Of a DNA stretch of 64,000 nucleotides, positions 1-9,889 are shown one piece after another. The DNA comes from Micromonospora_I sp040659735 (GTDB taxonomy: Bacteria > Actinomycetota > Actinomycetes > Mycobacteriales > Micromonosporaceae). Numbering within the stretch: the first letter of the stretch is position 1; each line of letters opens with the position of its first letter. The notes beneath the pieces were generated by a model, which was not told where the DNA came from, ran no database searches, and saw only the letters and a list, made by a program, of their open reading frames with translations. The stretch spans positions 1 through 64,000 of the forward strand of contig NZ_JBFANZ010000013.1 in assembly GCF_040659735.1 (NCBI RefSeq), in the 5' to 3' direction. The translations under genes were made by a program, and so were the position numbers.

Positions 1-522
1 TGACCGCCGTGGCGAGCGCGACCGCCACGGTGAGCGAGGCCGCGGCATGCACGACCTCGATCGCGGTGCGCCGATCGACAAAGATCGAGAGCAGGTCGCC
101 AGGTTGGCGTCGATCGGATCCTGTCCCGCGGCCTTCTGGGTGGTGTCCACGAGGTTCTTCCCGCGCGTCGCGATCTCCTGGTTCGTGGACTTCCGCGCGT
201 GCTCCCCGACGGTGCGGTTGATCGTCTGGTCGAAGGTGGTCGCGCCCAGGTCACGGAGACGCCGGCAGGCGTCCCAGCCGTCACGGTCCTGCTTGCCGGC
301 GTTGCCGGCAGCGGCCGCCGGAGCGCTCGCGGCGCCCGCCGCAGCGGCCCCGGAAGCGTCGGTCTCGGAGTCGCCGGGGGCGGCGCCGCCGGTCAAGCGC
401 ACCCCCACGCCGATCAGCGTGAGGGTGCCGGCGGCGATGACGATCCAGAGCCAGGTCAGTTTCTTCCGGCGCGGTCGCGGCTGGAGCGGGGTGGCGTGGG
501 GTGGCCGGTAGGGGTGGGTCAC
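1..522 (-). CDS. Hypothetical single-pass membrane protein, 3' end outside window, probable frameshift
   Basis: Reading leftward from a GTG at 522, the product has a basic proline-rich N-terminus, one membrane segment at about residues 24-40 and an Ala-rich linker. A charged domain follows with CRRLRDLGATTFDQT and STNQEIATRGKNLVDT. No stop occurs before the window edge. Third-position GC is high down to about position 95, then falls (codons TCT CGA TCT TTG). The neighbouring frame from position 94 becomes typically coding (LLSIFVDRRTAIEVV). That pattern suggests one missing base near 94-100, either a sequencing error or a true frameshift. I recognise no family; the topology suggests a membrane-anchored extracellular or cytoplasmic domain. 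Confidence 0.5.
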   Translation of the reverse strand, partial: MTHPYRPPHATPLQPRPRRKKLTWLWIVIAAGTLTLIGVGVRLTGGAAPGDSETDASGAAAAGAASAPAAAAGNAGKQDRDGWDACRRLRDLGATTFDQTINRTVGEHARKSTNQEIATRGKNLVDTTQKAAGQDPIDANLATCSRSLSIGAPRSRSCMPRPRSPWRSRSPRRS

Positions 523-651
523 GTCGCGCCTCTCTCGAACAGTGATTGCTCGGGGCGGTCGTGCCGGGGCGGGAGTGGGGGAGTTCCTGCCATGGGCGAC
601 CAACGGACGATGATATATGGACATGCGGCAGTGAATGAGAGCGCGGCGGCG

Positions 652-681
652 CGGGCCCGCGACCGTTTCGTCGCGGGCCCG
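652..681 (-). terminator. Hairpin downstream of the lipase gene
   Basis: An 11-bp perfect inverted repeat (CGGGCCCGCGA and TCGCGGGCCCG) with an 8-nt loop lies 22 nt beyond the lipase stop. There is no U-tract, which is usual for high-GC actinobacterial terminators. Confidence 0.5.
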
Positions 682-703
682 AACGGCGGTGGCGAGATCG
701 TGC

Positions 704-1372
704 TCAACTCGCCATGAAACCGCTCACCTGACGCAGTATCGCGGTGTCGGTGAGGAAGGCCAGGTGGCCGGTGCAGGCGACGTACGTGTTCGTCGCGCCG
801 CTCACCGTCGTGCTGGTGTAGGGGAGGATCACACCGTCGCAGGGTGAGTACCAGGTGCGGTAGCGGGTGCTGCCCGGCGTCTCGTCGCCCGCGTTGAGCC
901 GGCTCAGGAAAACCGAGCCGGGGTACATCTCGATGCACGAGGGAAGGAGGATGCAGGCGCCGGCCGAGGTGGTGCCGTGGTTGGCGCCGGCCAATGACGC
1001 CCAATGGCCGACCACGCTCTGGCCGCCGAGCTGTTTGACGTACCAGCGGGTGACCAGGCCACCCATCGAGTGGTTCACCAGATCCACTCTGGCCGCGCCC
1101 GTACGGCTGCGCACCTGGTTGACGAAGGCGGCGAGCCCGGCCGCGCTCGTCTCGTTGGACTGGCTGGAGTTGTAGTCGTAGGTGAACAACTCGCTGTCGC
1201 TGTAACCGGCGGATCGGAAGACGGACTTGGCGGTGGTCCAGTTGGACGCGCTGCCGCCGAAGCCATGGACGAAGATGACCGGGGTACGGGCCGCGGCGGC
1301 CTGCGCTGACGGGAGCGGGCCGACGGTCACCAGCGTGAGCGCGGCCAGCAGAATGCCGAAGATCCGGCGCAT
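704..1372 (-). CDS. Secreted class 2 triacylglycerol lipase (alpha/beta hydrolase)
   Basis: This is a 222-residue protein with a Sec signal peptide; the hydrophobic core is residues 4-20 and cleavage is likely after A23-Q-A25. The mature part is the small Lip_2 (class 2) lipase fold. VIFVHGFGG at 32-40 forms the oxyanion loop, and the nucleophile elbow is N-H-S102-M-G-G. The likely acid is D179 (PCDGVI) and the likely base H203 (TGHLAF). Cysteines at 140, 146, 178 and 200 could form disulfides outside the cell. A strong AAGGAGGAG ribosome site sits 6 nt before the ATG. The family hydrolyses ester bonds of glycerides. The elbow has Asn where Gly is usual. Its length is typical for the family. 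Confidence 0.85.
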   Translation of the reverse strand: MRRIFGILLAALTLVTVGPLPSAQAAAARTPVIFVHGFGGSASNWTTAKSVFRSAGYSDSELFTYDYNSSQSNETSAAGLAAFVNQVRSRTGAARVDLVNHSMGGLVTRWYVKQLGGQSVVGHWASLAGANHGTTSAGACILLPSCIEMYPGSVFLSRLNAGDETPGSTRYRTWYSPCDGVILPYTSTTVSGATNTYVACTGHLAFLTDTAILRQVSGFMAS

Positions 1373-1519
1373 GGGAGCCTCCTCCTTGGGGGGACGGATG
1401 GCTCGAAGTCTGGGACGGCACGCGGACGGCGCACATCGGCGAAATCACCAGCCTGGCATGCGTGTCACCTGCGAAAACAGGGAAACAGTCCACAACGGAG
1501 AGACGCCCGATCATGCTGC

Positions 1520-1532
1520 ACTAGCAGTGCAA
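1520..1532. promoter_or_regulatory. Possible TetR operator (site A)
   Basis: The 13-nt sequence ACTAGCAGTGCAA is the reverse complement of TTGCACTGCTAGT and matches the core of sites B (9871-9889) and C (10623-10641). It overlaps an inverted repeat TGCACT-N3-AGTGCA at 1517-1531. It lies in the spacer between the lipase and importer operons, about 70 bp upstream of the predicted importer -35 box, so its control target is uncertain. Confidence 0.45.
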
Positions 1533-1600
1533 ATAGCTGCGGCGGCGGGTCTGAGATGGTCGTCCCGACGGGAAAAAAATCCGTGGCCGAACCGAGGGCA

Positions 1601-1628
1601 TTGACGATCGCCGTTGGAAACGTACACT
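1601..1628 (+). promoter_or_regulatory. Sigma-70-like promoter of the importer operon
   Basis: TTGACG at 1601-1606 and TACACT at 1623-1628 are separated by 16 nt, a good match to the housekeeping actinobacterial consensus. The predicted start near 1635 leaves a leader of about 80 nt before the first importer gene. Confidence 0.55.
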
Positions 1629-1717
1629 CCTAGTGAAATAACCCTGGGGCCGGTTGGGCGCCGGGGGTGTTCTCCGCACACCATCCTGCCGGCCCACACG
1701 CAGCGAACGAGGTGCAG

Positions 1718-2560
1718 ATGGACCAGCCCGCCGAACCCCACCCCGACGGCCTCGCGCTGCACGGGATCGGCGTGCGCTTCGGCGGCCTGGTGGCGCTCGA
1801 CGACGTGTCGCTGCGCCTGCCACCGGGCGCCATCGTTGGCGTCATCGGACCCAACGGCGCGGGAAAGACGACGTTGTTCAACGTGGTCTGTGGCTTCGTC
1901 GCACCGACCTCCGGCTCCGTCTCCCTCGACGGGCGGCCGCTGCGGCCGCGGCCGCACCGGCTCACCGCCCTCGGCATCGCCCGGACTCTGCAGGGTGTCG
2001 GCCTCTTCAGCGGAATGAGCGTGCTGGACAACGTCATGGCCGGCGCGACCGCCGCGGCCCGCGCCGGCTTTGTGGCCGCGCTGTTCGGGCTGCCGCGCAG
2101 CGACCGCGAGGAGCGTCGGCTGCGGGCAGAGGCGATGACGCTCCTCGACGAGCTCGGCATCGCCGCGCACGCCGCGGCGGCGCCCGCCACGTTGCCGTAC
2201 GCGATCCGCAAGCGCGTCGCCCTCGCCCGGGCCCTCGCCGCACGGCCCCGGCTGCTGCTGCTCGACGAACCCGCCGGTGGCCTCGGCGCCGACGAGATCG
2301 AGGAGCTGGCCGCGCTCATCACCGCGCTGCCGACACGGCACGGCGGCGGTTGCGCGGTCATGCTGGTCGAACACCACATGGACCTGGTCATGGCGGTCTG
2401 CGACGAGATCGCCGTGCTGGACTTCGGGCGGCTCATCGCATCCGGCACGCCGCAGCAGGTACGCGAGGACCCCGCGGTCATCGACGCCTACCTCGGCGCC
2501 GCCGTCGAGTCGCAGACCCGTCCCGACCCGCCCACCGCCCGGCAGGGGAGCCGGGCATGA
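1718..2560 (+). CDS. livG: Branched-chain amino acid-type ABC transporter ATP-binding protein (LivG-like)
   Basis: This 280-residue ABC ATPase is first in the importer operon. It has Walker A GPNGAGKTT, the LivG-type feature of a long insertion between Walker A and the signature region, and Walker B LLLLDEPAGGL. The signature region reads LPYAIRKRVALARAL instead of a canonical LSGGQ or LSYGQ. An ATG at 1718 behind GAGGTG is preferred over upstream starts because homologous LivG proteins begin just before the LxxxGIGVRFGGLVALDD strand. The product would pair with the LivF-like ATPase to drive the LivH/LivM permeases. The stop overlaps the next start (ATGA). The substrate need not be an amino acid, since this family also takes up aromatic acids, amides and urea. 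Confidence 0.88.
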   Translation: MDQPAEPHPDGLALHGIGVRFGGLVALDDVSLRLPPGAIVGVIGPNGAGKTTLFNVVCGFVAPTSGSVSLDGRPLRPRPHRLTALGIARTLQGVGLFSGMSVLDNVMAGATAAARAGFVAALFGLPRSDREERRLRAEAMTLLDELGIAAHAAAAPATLPYAIRKRVALARALAARPRLLLLDEPAGGLGADEIEELAALITALPTRHGGGCAVMLVEHHMDLVMAVCDEIAVLDFGRLIASGTPQQVREDPAVIDAYLGAAVESQTRPDPPTARQGSRA

Positions 2561-3279
2561 GCGCCGAGCCGATGCTGCAGACGTCCGGGCTGATCGCCGG
2601 CTACGGGAACGCGCCGGTGCTGCGGGGGATCGACCTGACGGTGCCCGCCGGCACCATCACCGCCGTGCTCGGGGCGAACGGGGCGGGCAAGACGACCCTG
2701 CTCCGCGCGCTCTCCGGCCTGATCCGGCCCACGGGCGGTCGGATCGTCTTCGACGGCGTGGAGCTGGGCGGCACCCCGGTCGAGCACCTCGTGCGGCGCG
2801 GCCTGGTGCACGTGCCGCAGGGGCGGGGAGTGGTCGAAGAGCTCACCGTCGAGGAGAACCTGCGGCTGGGTGGCCTGTGGCGCCGTGACCGCACCGACGC
2901 GCGGCGCGCCCTCGCCGAGGTGTACGACCTCTTCGAGCCGCTGGCGCGCCGGCGGCGGCACGCCGGCCACCAGCTCTCCGGCGGGGAGCGCCAGCAGCTC
3001 GCGCTCGGGCGGGCGCTGGTGGCCCGACCGCGTCTCCTGCTCCTCGACGAGCCGTCGTTGGGACTCGCACCGCGGGTGACCGCCGAGATCATGGCGTTGC
3101 TGCGCCAGCTTCGCGACGACACGGGGCTCACCGTCCTGCTCGTCGAGCAGAACGTGCGCAGTGCCCTCTCCGTCGCCGACGAGGGGGTGGTGATGGCGCT
3201 GGGGCGCATCGTCGTCGCGACCGGGCCGGCGGAGCTGCGCGACGACGAGCAGTTGCGCCACGCGTATCTGGGGTTCTGA
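2557..3279 (+). CDS. livF: Branched-chain amino acid-type ABC transporter ATP-binding protein (LivF-like)
   Basis: This 240-residue ABC ATPase has Walker A GANGAGKTT, canonical signature LSGGERQQLALGRAL, Walker B LLLLDEPSLGL and the VLLVEQNV switch region typical of LivF. It overlaps livG by 4 nt, and its stop shares one base with the start of the following permease, so the genes are translationally coupled. It forms the ATPase pair with the LivG-like subunit. Length and motif order are normal. Confidence 0.9.
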   Translation: MSAEPMLQTSGLIAGYGNAPVLRGIDLTVPAGTITAVLGANGAGKTTLLRALSGLIRPTGGRIVFDGVELGGTPVEHLVRRGLVHVPQGRGVVEELTVEENLRLGGLWRRDRTDARRALAEVYDLFEPLARRRRHAGHQLSGGERQQLALGRALVARPRLLLLDEPSLGLAPRVTAEIMALLRQLRDDTGLTVLLVEQNVRSALSVADEGVVMALGRIVVATGPAELRDDEQLRHAYLGF

Positions 3280-4169
3280 TGGGAGGGGCGGTGCAGCGCT
3301 TCATCTTTCTCACGCTCGACGGCCTGTCGCGCGGCGCCGTCTACGCGGCCTTCGCGCTGGCCCTGGTGCTCATCTGGCGGGCGACCCGCATCGTCAACTT
3401 CGCCCAGGGCGCGATGGCGGTGGCCACCGCGTACGCGGCCTACAGCATCTCCACCGCGACCGGTTCCTACTGGCTGGGCTTCGGGATCGCGCTGGTGGCC
3501 GGGTTGATGCTGGGCGCGGTGGTGGAGCGGGGCGTGATGCGTTTCGTCGACCACGGCTCACCGCTCAACGCCGTCATCGTCGCGCTCGGACTCGTCCTGG
3601 TGCTCCAGGCCGGGCTGGGCATGGCCTACGGCAACGAGTTCCGGCCCGCGCCGGCGCCGTTCAGCCGGACCGCGCTCAGCGTCGGTGAGCTGGCGCTGCT
3701 CTCCCGGTACGACCTCTTCGTCTTCGCCGCGGTGCTGCTGGTGGTCCTGGCGCTGGCCCTGCTCTTCACCCGCACCCCGGTGGGGCTGCGGATGAGGGCC
3801 GCCGCCTTCGCGCCGGAGGTGTCCCGGCTGCTCGGCGTCAACGTCGGCGGCATGCTCACCTTCGGTTGGGCGCTCGCCGCCGCGCTCGGCGCGCTGGCCG
3901 GCATGCTGATCATACCGACCGAGCTCGGCCTGCACCCGCACGCCATGGATCTGGTGTTCGTGTCGGCGTTCACCGCGGCGGTCGTCGGTGGGCTCGACAG
4001 TCCACCGGGGGCGGTCGTCGGAGGGCTGGCCGTCGGGCTGATCCTGTCCTACGTCAGCGGCTATCTCGGCAGCGACGTCACCCCGCTGGCGGTCCTCGTC
4101 CTGCTCCTGGCGGTGCTGCTGATCCGCCCCGCCGGACTCTTCTCCGCGGCCGCCCGGAGGACGGTATGA
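3279..4169 (+). CDS. livH: ABC transporter permease (LivH-like)
   Basis: This 296-residue integral membrane protein has about eight hydrophobic segments. It carries the Liv permease family hallmarks RIVNFAQGAMAV near residue 40 and the GGLDSPPGAVVGGLAVG loop near residue 240, which contacts the ATPase subunits. It starts on the last base of livF and ends in an ATGA overlap with the next permease. It forms the membrane channel together with the LivM-like subunit. Confidence 0.9.
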   Translation: MGGAVQRFIFLTLDGLSRGAVYAAFALALVLIWRATRIVNFAQGAMAVATAYAAYSISTATGSYWLGFGIALVAGLMLGAVVERGVMRFVDHGSPLNAVIVALGLVLVLQAGLGMAYGNEFRPAPAPFSRTALSVGELALLSRYDLFVFAAVLLVVLALALLFTRTPVGLRMRAAAFAPEVSRLLGVNVGGMLTFGWALAAALGALAGMLIIPTELGLHPHAMDLVFVSAFTAAVVGGLDSPPGAVVGGLAVGLILSYVSGYLGSDVTPLAVLVLLLAVLLIRPAGLFSAAARRTV

Positions 4170-5236
4170 ACGCCTTTCCGCCCACACTCCCCGCGCCGCG
4201 GCGCTCCACCCTGCTGCGACACCTGGCCGTGACCGCGGCGGCCGCGCTGCTCCTGCTCGGGCTCACCTACGGCCTCGCGCCGTTCCGCAACTACCAGCTC
4301 GCGACGATGGCCGCCTATCTCTGCGCGACGGCGGGGCTCACGCTGCTGACCGGGCTGAATGGTCAGCTCTCGCTCGGGCACGGCGCGCTGATGGCCACCG
4401 GCGCCTACACCGTCGCGTTGCTGCAGAACGCGCTCGGCGACGCCGGTTTCCTCGGCGGCTGGACGCTGATCGTCTCGCTCGCCGCGGCGGTCGTCGTGGC
4501 CACCGCGGTCGGTGCGGTGATCGGGCTCGTCGCGGCCCGGCTCCGGGGTCCGTATCTCGCCGGGTTCACCCTCGCGGTGGCGGTCGTCGTACCCGCGATC
4601 GCGACGACGTTCGACGGAGTGTTCAACGGCGAGCAGGGACTCGGCGTGGCCGTGCCGCCGCCTCCTGCCGCGCTGGGCGCCTCCTTCCCGTACGAGCGGT
4701 GGCAGGCCTGGCTCGCGCTGGCCGGCGCGCTGCTGACGATGCTGCTGCTGGCGAATCTGGTGCGCAGCCGGTTCGGCCGGTCCCTCGTCGCGGTCCGGGA
4801 CGACGAGGTGGCCGCCCGGCTCGCCGGCATCCACGTCGCCCGCACGCAGGTGCTGGCGTTCGTGGTGAGCGCGGCCTGCGCCGGCCTCGGCGGCGGGCTG
4901 CTCGCACTGCTGGCACAGAGCGTGTCGCCGGGTGCGTTCTCGCTGACGCTCTCGCTCTTCCTGCTGATGGCGATCGTGATCGGTGGGCTGGGCAGCCTGG
5001 CGGGCGCGGTGTGGGGGGCGGCTCTGCTGGTGGCGCTCCCCGACCTGAGTCATCTGCTGACCGAGCGGCTCGCCCTGTCGCCGGCGGTGGCGCAGCGGCT
5101 GGAGGGGAATCTGCCGCTCGCGGTCTTCGGCATCACGTTGATCGTCGTCATGATCGTCGCGCCCGGCGGCGTGCAGGGGCTGCTGCGCCGGCTCGGCAGA
5201 TCGGCGCGGCTGTCCTGGTCGACGCGGCGCGGATAA
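4166..5236 (+). CDS. livM: ABC transporter permease (LivM-like)
   Basis: This 356-residue membrane protein has roughly ten hydrophobic segments. It carries the LivM signatures LTGLNGQLSLGHGALMATGAY near residue 60 and VIGGLGSLAGAVWGAALL near residue 275 (the coupling loop). The start at 4166 overlaps the livH stop by 4 nt. It is the second half of the importer channel. The C-terminal VAPGGVQGLLRRL is typical of the family. Confidence 0.9.
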   Translation: MNAFPPTLPAPRRSTLLRHLAVTAAAALLLLGLTYGLAPFRNYQLATMAAYLCATAGLTLLTGLNGQLSLGHGALMATGAYTVALLQNALGDAGFLGGWTLIVSLAAAVVVATAVGAVIGLVAARLRGPYLAGFTLAVAVVVPAIATTFDGVFNGEQGLGVAVPPPPAALGASFPYERWQAWLALAGALLTMLLLANLVRSRFGRSLVAVRDDEVAARLAGIHVARTQVLAFVVSAACAGLGGGLLALLAQSVSPGAFSLTLSLFLLMAIVIGGLGSLAGAVWGAALLVALPDLSHLLTERLALSPAVAQRLEGNLPLAVFGITLIVVMIVAPGGVQGLLRRLGRSARLSWSTRRG

Positions 5237-5268
5237 CCAATCGGATAACGGAAAGGTCGGTGCTGAGC

Positions 5269-6546
5269 ATGTATCACGGTGTTCGACGTGCCCTCGCGAT
5301 CGCCACCTCCGTCGCGCTGCTGGCCGCCGCGGCGGGCTGCGCCGGCGACGGCGGGAGTGGCGCACAGGCGGTTCCCGGAGTCAGCGACAGTGAGATCCTG
5401 GTCGGCACGCACATGCCGCTGACCGGGCCCGCCTCGGCCGGCTATTCGAAGATCGCGCCGGCCACCAAGGCGTACTTCGACCACGTCAACGCGAACGGCG
5501 GGGTCCACGGGCGGAAGATCAACTACAAGATCATGGACGACACGTACAACCCGGCGACCACCCAGCAGGTCGTCCGGGAGTTGGTCCTCCAGGACCGCGT
5601 CTTCGCCGTCCTCAACGGACTCGGCACGCCCACCCACACCGGCGTGCTGGACTTCCTGAAGACCAACCGCGTGCCGGACCTCTTCGTCGCGTCCGGCAGC
5701 CGCAGCTGGGACCAGCCGCAGAAGTATTCGGGCACCTTCGGGTTCAACCCCGACTACACCGTCGAGGGCAAGATTCTCGCGACCTACATCAAGGCCAACC
5801 TCGCCGGTCGGAAGGTCTGCTTCCTGGGCCAGGGCGACGACTTCGGCCGGGACAGCCTCGCCGGCGTCGAGAAGATCCTCGGCCCGACCGGCGTGGCCGT
5901 GAAGCAGAGCTACGTCACCAGCAACCCCAACGTCGCACCGCAGATCGGCGCTCTCAAGGCGGGTGGCTGCCAGGTCGTCGTCCTCGCGACCGTGCCCGGC
6001 TTCACCGCGCTGTCGGTGGGCACCGCGGCCCGGCTGGACTTCAAGCCGCAATGGGTGGTCTCCAACGTGGGCGGCGACTACGCCACGCTCGCCGCGCAAC
6101 TCGGCGAGGCGAAGCCGCTGCTGGAGGGGATGCTCGGGGCGAACTACCTGCCGTCGGTCGCCAGCGCCACCGACCCGTGGACGGCGTTGTTCCGCAGGAT
6201 CAACGACGAGCGCAACGGCGGGACCCCCTTCGACGGCCACGTGCTGTACGGCATGGCGGTCGGCTACCTCTTCGTCCAGGTCCTGCTCGCCGCCGGCAAG
6301 GATCTCACCCGGGACAAGCTGATCGCCGCCGTGGAGAAGGGGGGCTACCGGGGACCCGGGCTCGCGCCGTTGCGGTTCGCCACCGGCGACCATTCGGGAT
6401 ACGGCGGCCTGCGGATGATCAAGGTTTCGGGTGGCGTGCAGGACTACTTCGGTCCGGCGTACGAGACCGACGAGCAGGACGGCCCGGTCAACGAATACCG
6501 CGAACAGCCGCTCTCGCCGCCGCAGAACGGCATCCCGTCGAGCTGA
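5269..6546 (+). CDS. livK: Substrate-binding lipoprotein of Liv-type importer
   Basis: This 425-residue periplasmic-binding protein of the Leu/Ile/Val type (PBP fold I) has a lipoprotein signal peptide ending LLAAAAGC, with lipidated C24. Conserved family text includes ILVGTHMPLTGPASAG, GGVHGRKINYKIMDD and FLGQGDDFGRDS. It is fifth in the importer operon and sits 32 nt after livM. An in-frame GTG three codons upstream (5260) is also possible, since GAAAGG lies only 3 nt before it. The ligand cannot be read from sequence. The dehydrogenases, acyl-CoA dehydrogenases and hydratase nearby suggest a carbon source degraded through CoA esters. Confidence 0.88.
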   Translation: MYHGVRRALAIATSVALLAAAAGCAGDGGSGAQAVPGVSDSEILVGTHMPLTGPASAGYSKIAPATKAYFDHVNANGGVHGRKINYKIMDDTYNPATTQQVVRELVLQDRVFAVLNGLGTPTHTGVLDFLKTNRVPDLFVASGSRSWDQPQKYSGTFGFNPDYTVEGKILATYIKANLAGRKVCFLGQGDDFGRDSLAGVEKILGPTGVAVKQSYVTSNPNVAPQIGALKAGGCQVVVLATVPGFTALSVGTAARLDFKPQWVVSNVGGDYATLAAQLGEAKPLLEGMLGANYLPSVASATDPWTALFRRINDERNGGTPFDGHVLYGMAVGYLFVQVLLAAGKDLTRDKLIAAVEKGGYRGPGLAPLRFATGDHSGYGGLRMIKVSGGVQDYFGPAYETDEQDGPVNEYREQPLSPPQNGIPSS

Positions 6547-6585
6547 TCCCCCGACGGTGCGGCCCGCGGCGGGAGCATCCCACAT

Positions 6586-6660
6586 CCGCTGCGTCGATCA
6601 TGGAGTTGTCGCTGCCGATGCCGGGGTGTCGATGCGATAACTTCATGATCGACGCAGCGG
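6586..6660. repeat. Palindromic intergenic repeat (REP-like) element
   Basis: A perfect 17-bp inverted repeat, CCGCTGCGTCGATCATG at 6586-6602 and its complement at 6644-6660, encloses about 41 nt. The inner part is itself an imperfect palindrome (GAGTTGTCGC against GCGATAACTTC). The whole can fold into one long hairpin between the binding-protein stop and the next regulator gene. Its structure fits the dispersed palindromic repeats of actinobacterial genomes. It could also terminate the importer transcript. Confidence 0.7.
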
Positions 6661-6671
6661 GAGGCTGAGCA

Positions 6672-7292
6672 GTGAGCAGGATGGACACCGGGGCGCGCGT
6701 CGACGGTCGCACCGCCCGCGCGGCGCGCACCCGCACCGCGATCGTCGACGCGCACCTGGCGCTCATCTCCGAGGGCGACCTCAGGCCGACCGGCGAGCGG
6801 ATCGCCGAGCGGGCCGGGGTGTCGCTGCGCACGCTCTGGACCAGCTTCAAGGACATGGAAACGCTGTTCGAGGCGAGCGGCGAGCGGGTGCTGGCGCGGC
6901 AGGACGCGGCGTACCGTCCCATCTCACCCGCGCTGCCGCTGACCCGGCGGGTGGACGCGTTCTGCCGGCAACGCGCGCGCCTGCTGCAGATGCTCGCGCC
7001 GTGCGCCCGGGCCGCCCAGATGCGCGAACCGTTCTCGGCCCAGCTGCGCCGCAACCGCGCCAAGCACGTCGACCGGCTCCGCGCGGAGATCGAGGAGCTC
7101 TTCGCGCCGGAGCTGGAGATGGCCGGTGCGGGGCGCGACGAGGTGCTGCACGCGCTGATCGCCGCGACCATGTCGCCGGCCTGGTCGATGCTCCGCGACA
7201 CGCTCGGGCTGGGCGTCGCCGAGGCGCGGGCCGTCATGACGCGGACCGTCACCGCACTGCTGGTGACCGCGATGGCGGCCGGCCTCGGCTGA
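6672..7292 (+). CDS. TetR/AcrR-family transcriptional regulator (TetR 1)
   Basis: This 206-residue protein has an N-terminal TetR-type helix-turn-helix at about residues 15-62 (RTAIVDAHLALISEGDL, then RIAERAGVSLRTLWTSFKDMETLFEA). A variable all-helical ligand domain follows. The start is a GTG at 6672, with an ATG three codons inside. The gene is separated from the importer operon by the palindromic repeat and converges on the alcohol dehydrogenase gene. Its operator and ligand are unknown; context suggests it senses a metabolite of the neighbouring pathway. Confidence 0.85.
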   Translation: MSRMDTGARVDGRTARAARTRTAIVDAHLALISEGDLRPTGERIAERAGVSLRTLWTSFKDMETLFEASGERVLARQDAAYRPISPALPLTRRVDAFCRQRARLLQMLAPCARAAQMREPFSAQLRRNRAKHVDRLRAEIEELFAPELEMAGAGRDEVLHALIAATMSPAWSMLRDTLGLGVAEARAVMTRTVTALLVTAMAAGLG

Positions 7293-7308
7293 CCCCTGCC
7301 CGCGGCGC

Positions 7309-8396
7309 TCACTCGTCGAAGAGCACCACCGACCGGGCGCCCTCGCCGCGGGCCATCCGTTCGAAGGCCGCCGGTGCCGCGTCGAGCGGGATGCGGTCGG
7401 TGATCAGCGGAGCCAGTGACAGCGACCCGTCGAGCACGGCACGGGCCAGCTCGGGGACCTCGCGGTCGGGGTCGGACGAGCCGTACACCGAGGAGCGGAG
7501 CGTCCGCGCGGAGTGGAAGATGTCCAGCGCGCTGAGGCCGACCTCGTCGTCCTTCGCCCCCATGCCCACGACGATCACCTGGCCGCCGCGACGCGCGCTG
7601 CGCCATGCCGTACGGATCGTGGCCGACCGGCCGACGCACTCGAAGGCGTGGTCGACGCCGCGTCCCTCGGTCAGCTCGCGGATCGTCTTCGCCAGCCGGT
7701 CGTCGGAGACGAGGTAGTCCGTGGCCCCGGCGGCGAGCGCCAACTCGCGCTTCGCGGGGGAGACGTCCACGGCGATGACGGGACCGGCGCCCGCGGCCCG
7801 CGCGGCGGTCAGCGCCGCCAGCCCGACCCCGCCGAGCCCGATGACCGCGACCGAGTCGCCGGCTTTCACCGCGGCGGTGTTGTTGACCGCGCCGACCCCG
7901 GTGAGCACGGCGCAGCCGAGCAGCGCCGCCTCGGCCCACGGCAGCGCCGGTGGCACCGCGATGACGGCGTGCTGCGGGACCACGACTTCCTGCGCCAGCG
8001 CGCCGAGGCCGAGCGTGACGTGCAGCTGCGCGCCGTCGGCGGTGGCGCCCCGCGCGACGGCCGGCGTGCCGGAGCTCGCGCAGAGCCACGGCTCGTCGTG
8101 GCGGCAGAACCAGCACTGCCGGCAGGCCGGCGCCCAGTTGAGCACCACGTGGTCCTCGACCCGTACCCGCTCGACGCCGTCGCCGACCTCGACCACCACG
8201 CCGGCCGCCTCGTGCCCGAGCACGAGGGGGAACGGCGGCGCGAGCGTGCCGTTGACCATCGACAGGTCGGAGTGGCAGACGCCGGCGGCCCGGATGCGGA
8301 CCCGCACCTCGCCGGCGTCGGGCCGCGGAAGGCGTACGTCCTCGACGGTGAGCTCCTGGCCGGCGCCGCGGGCGACCAGGCCGCGCACGACCGCGC

Positions 8397-8400
<4 letters not shown>
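7309..8400 (-). CDS. Zinc-dependent alcohol dehydrogenase (medium-chain MDR family)
   Basis: This 363-residue MDR enzyme has catalytic zinc ligands C42 (GVCHSD) and H63-E64 (LGHEAAG). The structural zinc lobe has C93, C96, C99 and C107. The nucleotide-binding fold carries VIGLGGVGLAAL, followed by an acidic strand end (IAVDVS) that favours NAD. It resembles class III or NDMA-type alcohol dehydrogenases. Its start overlaps the aldehyde dehydrogenase stop by 4 nt (ATGA), so the pair is coupled and should oxidise an alcohol to aldehyde to acid. The substrate is unknown. Confidence 0.88.
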
Positions 8401-9833
<1,433 letters not shown>

Positions 9834-9870
9834 GGCGTCCTCGGCGTCGAGCGGCCACCCGGCCGCGCGG

Positions 9871-9889
9871 AAACTATCAGTGCAAGTTT
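9871..9889 (-). promoter_or_regulatory. Probable TetR operator (site B)
   Basis: On the minus strand this reads AAACTTGCACTGATAGTTT, with AAACT/AGTTT arms. It matches site C (10623-10641) at 17 of 19 positions. It lies just upstream of the aldehyde dehydrogenase start and overlaps the last codons of tetR 2, so repressor binding could block dehydrogenase transcription. Confidence 0.6.

Noticed and set aside
5050..6585. 511-residue open frame opposite the binding-protein gene
   Set aside because: Antisense shadow; the plus strand has a clear LivK-type lipoprotein.
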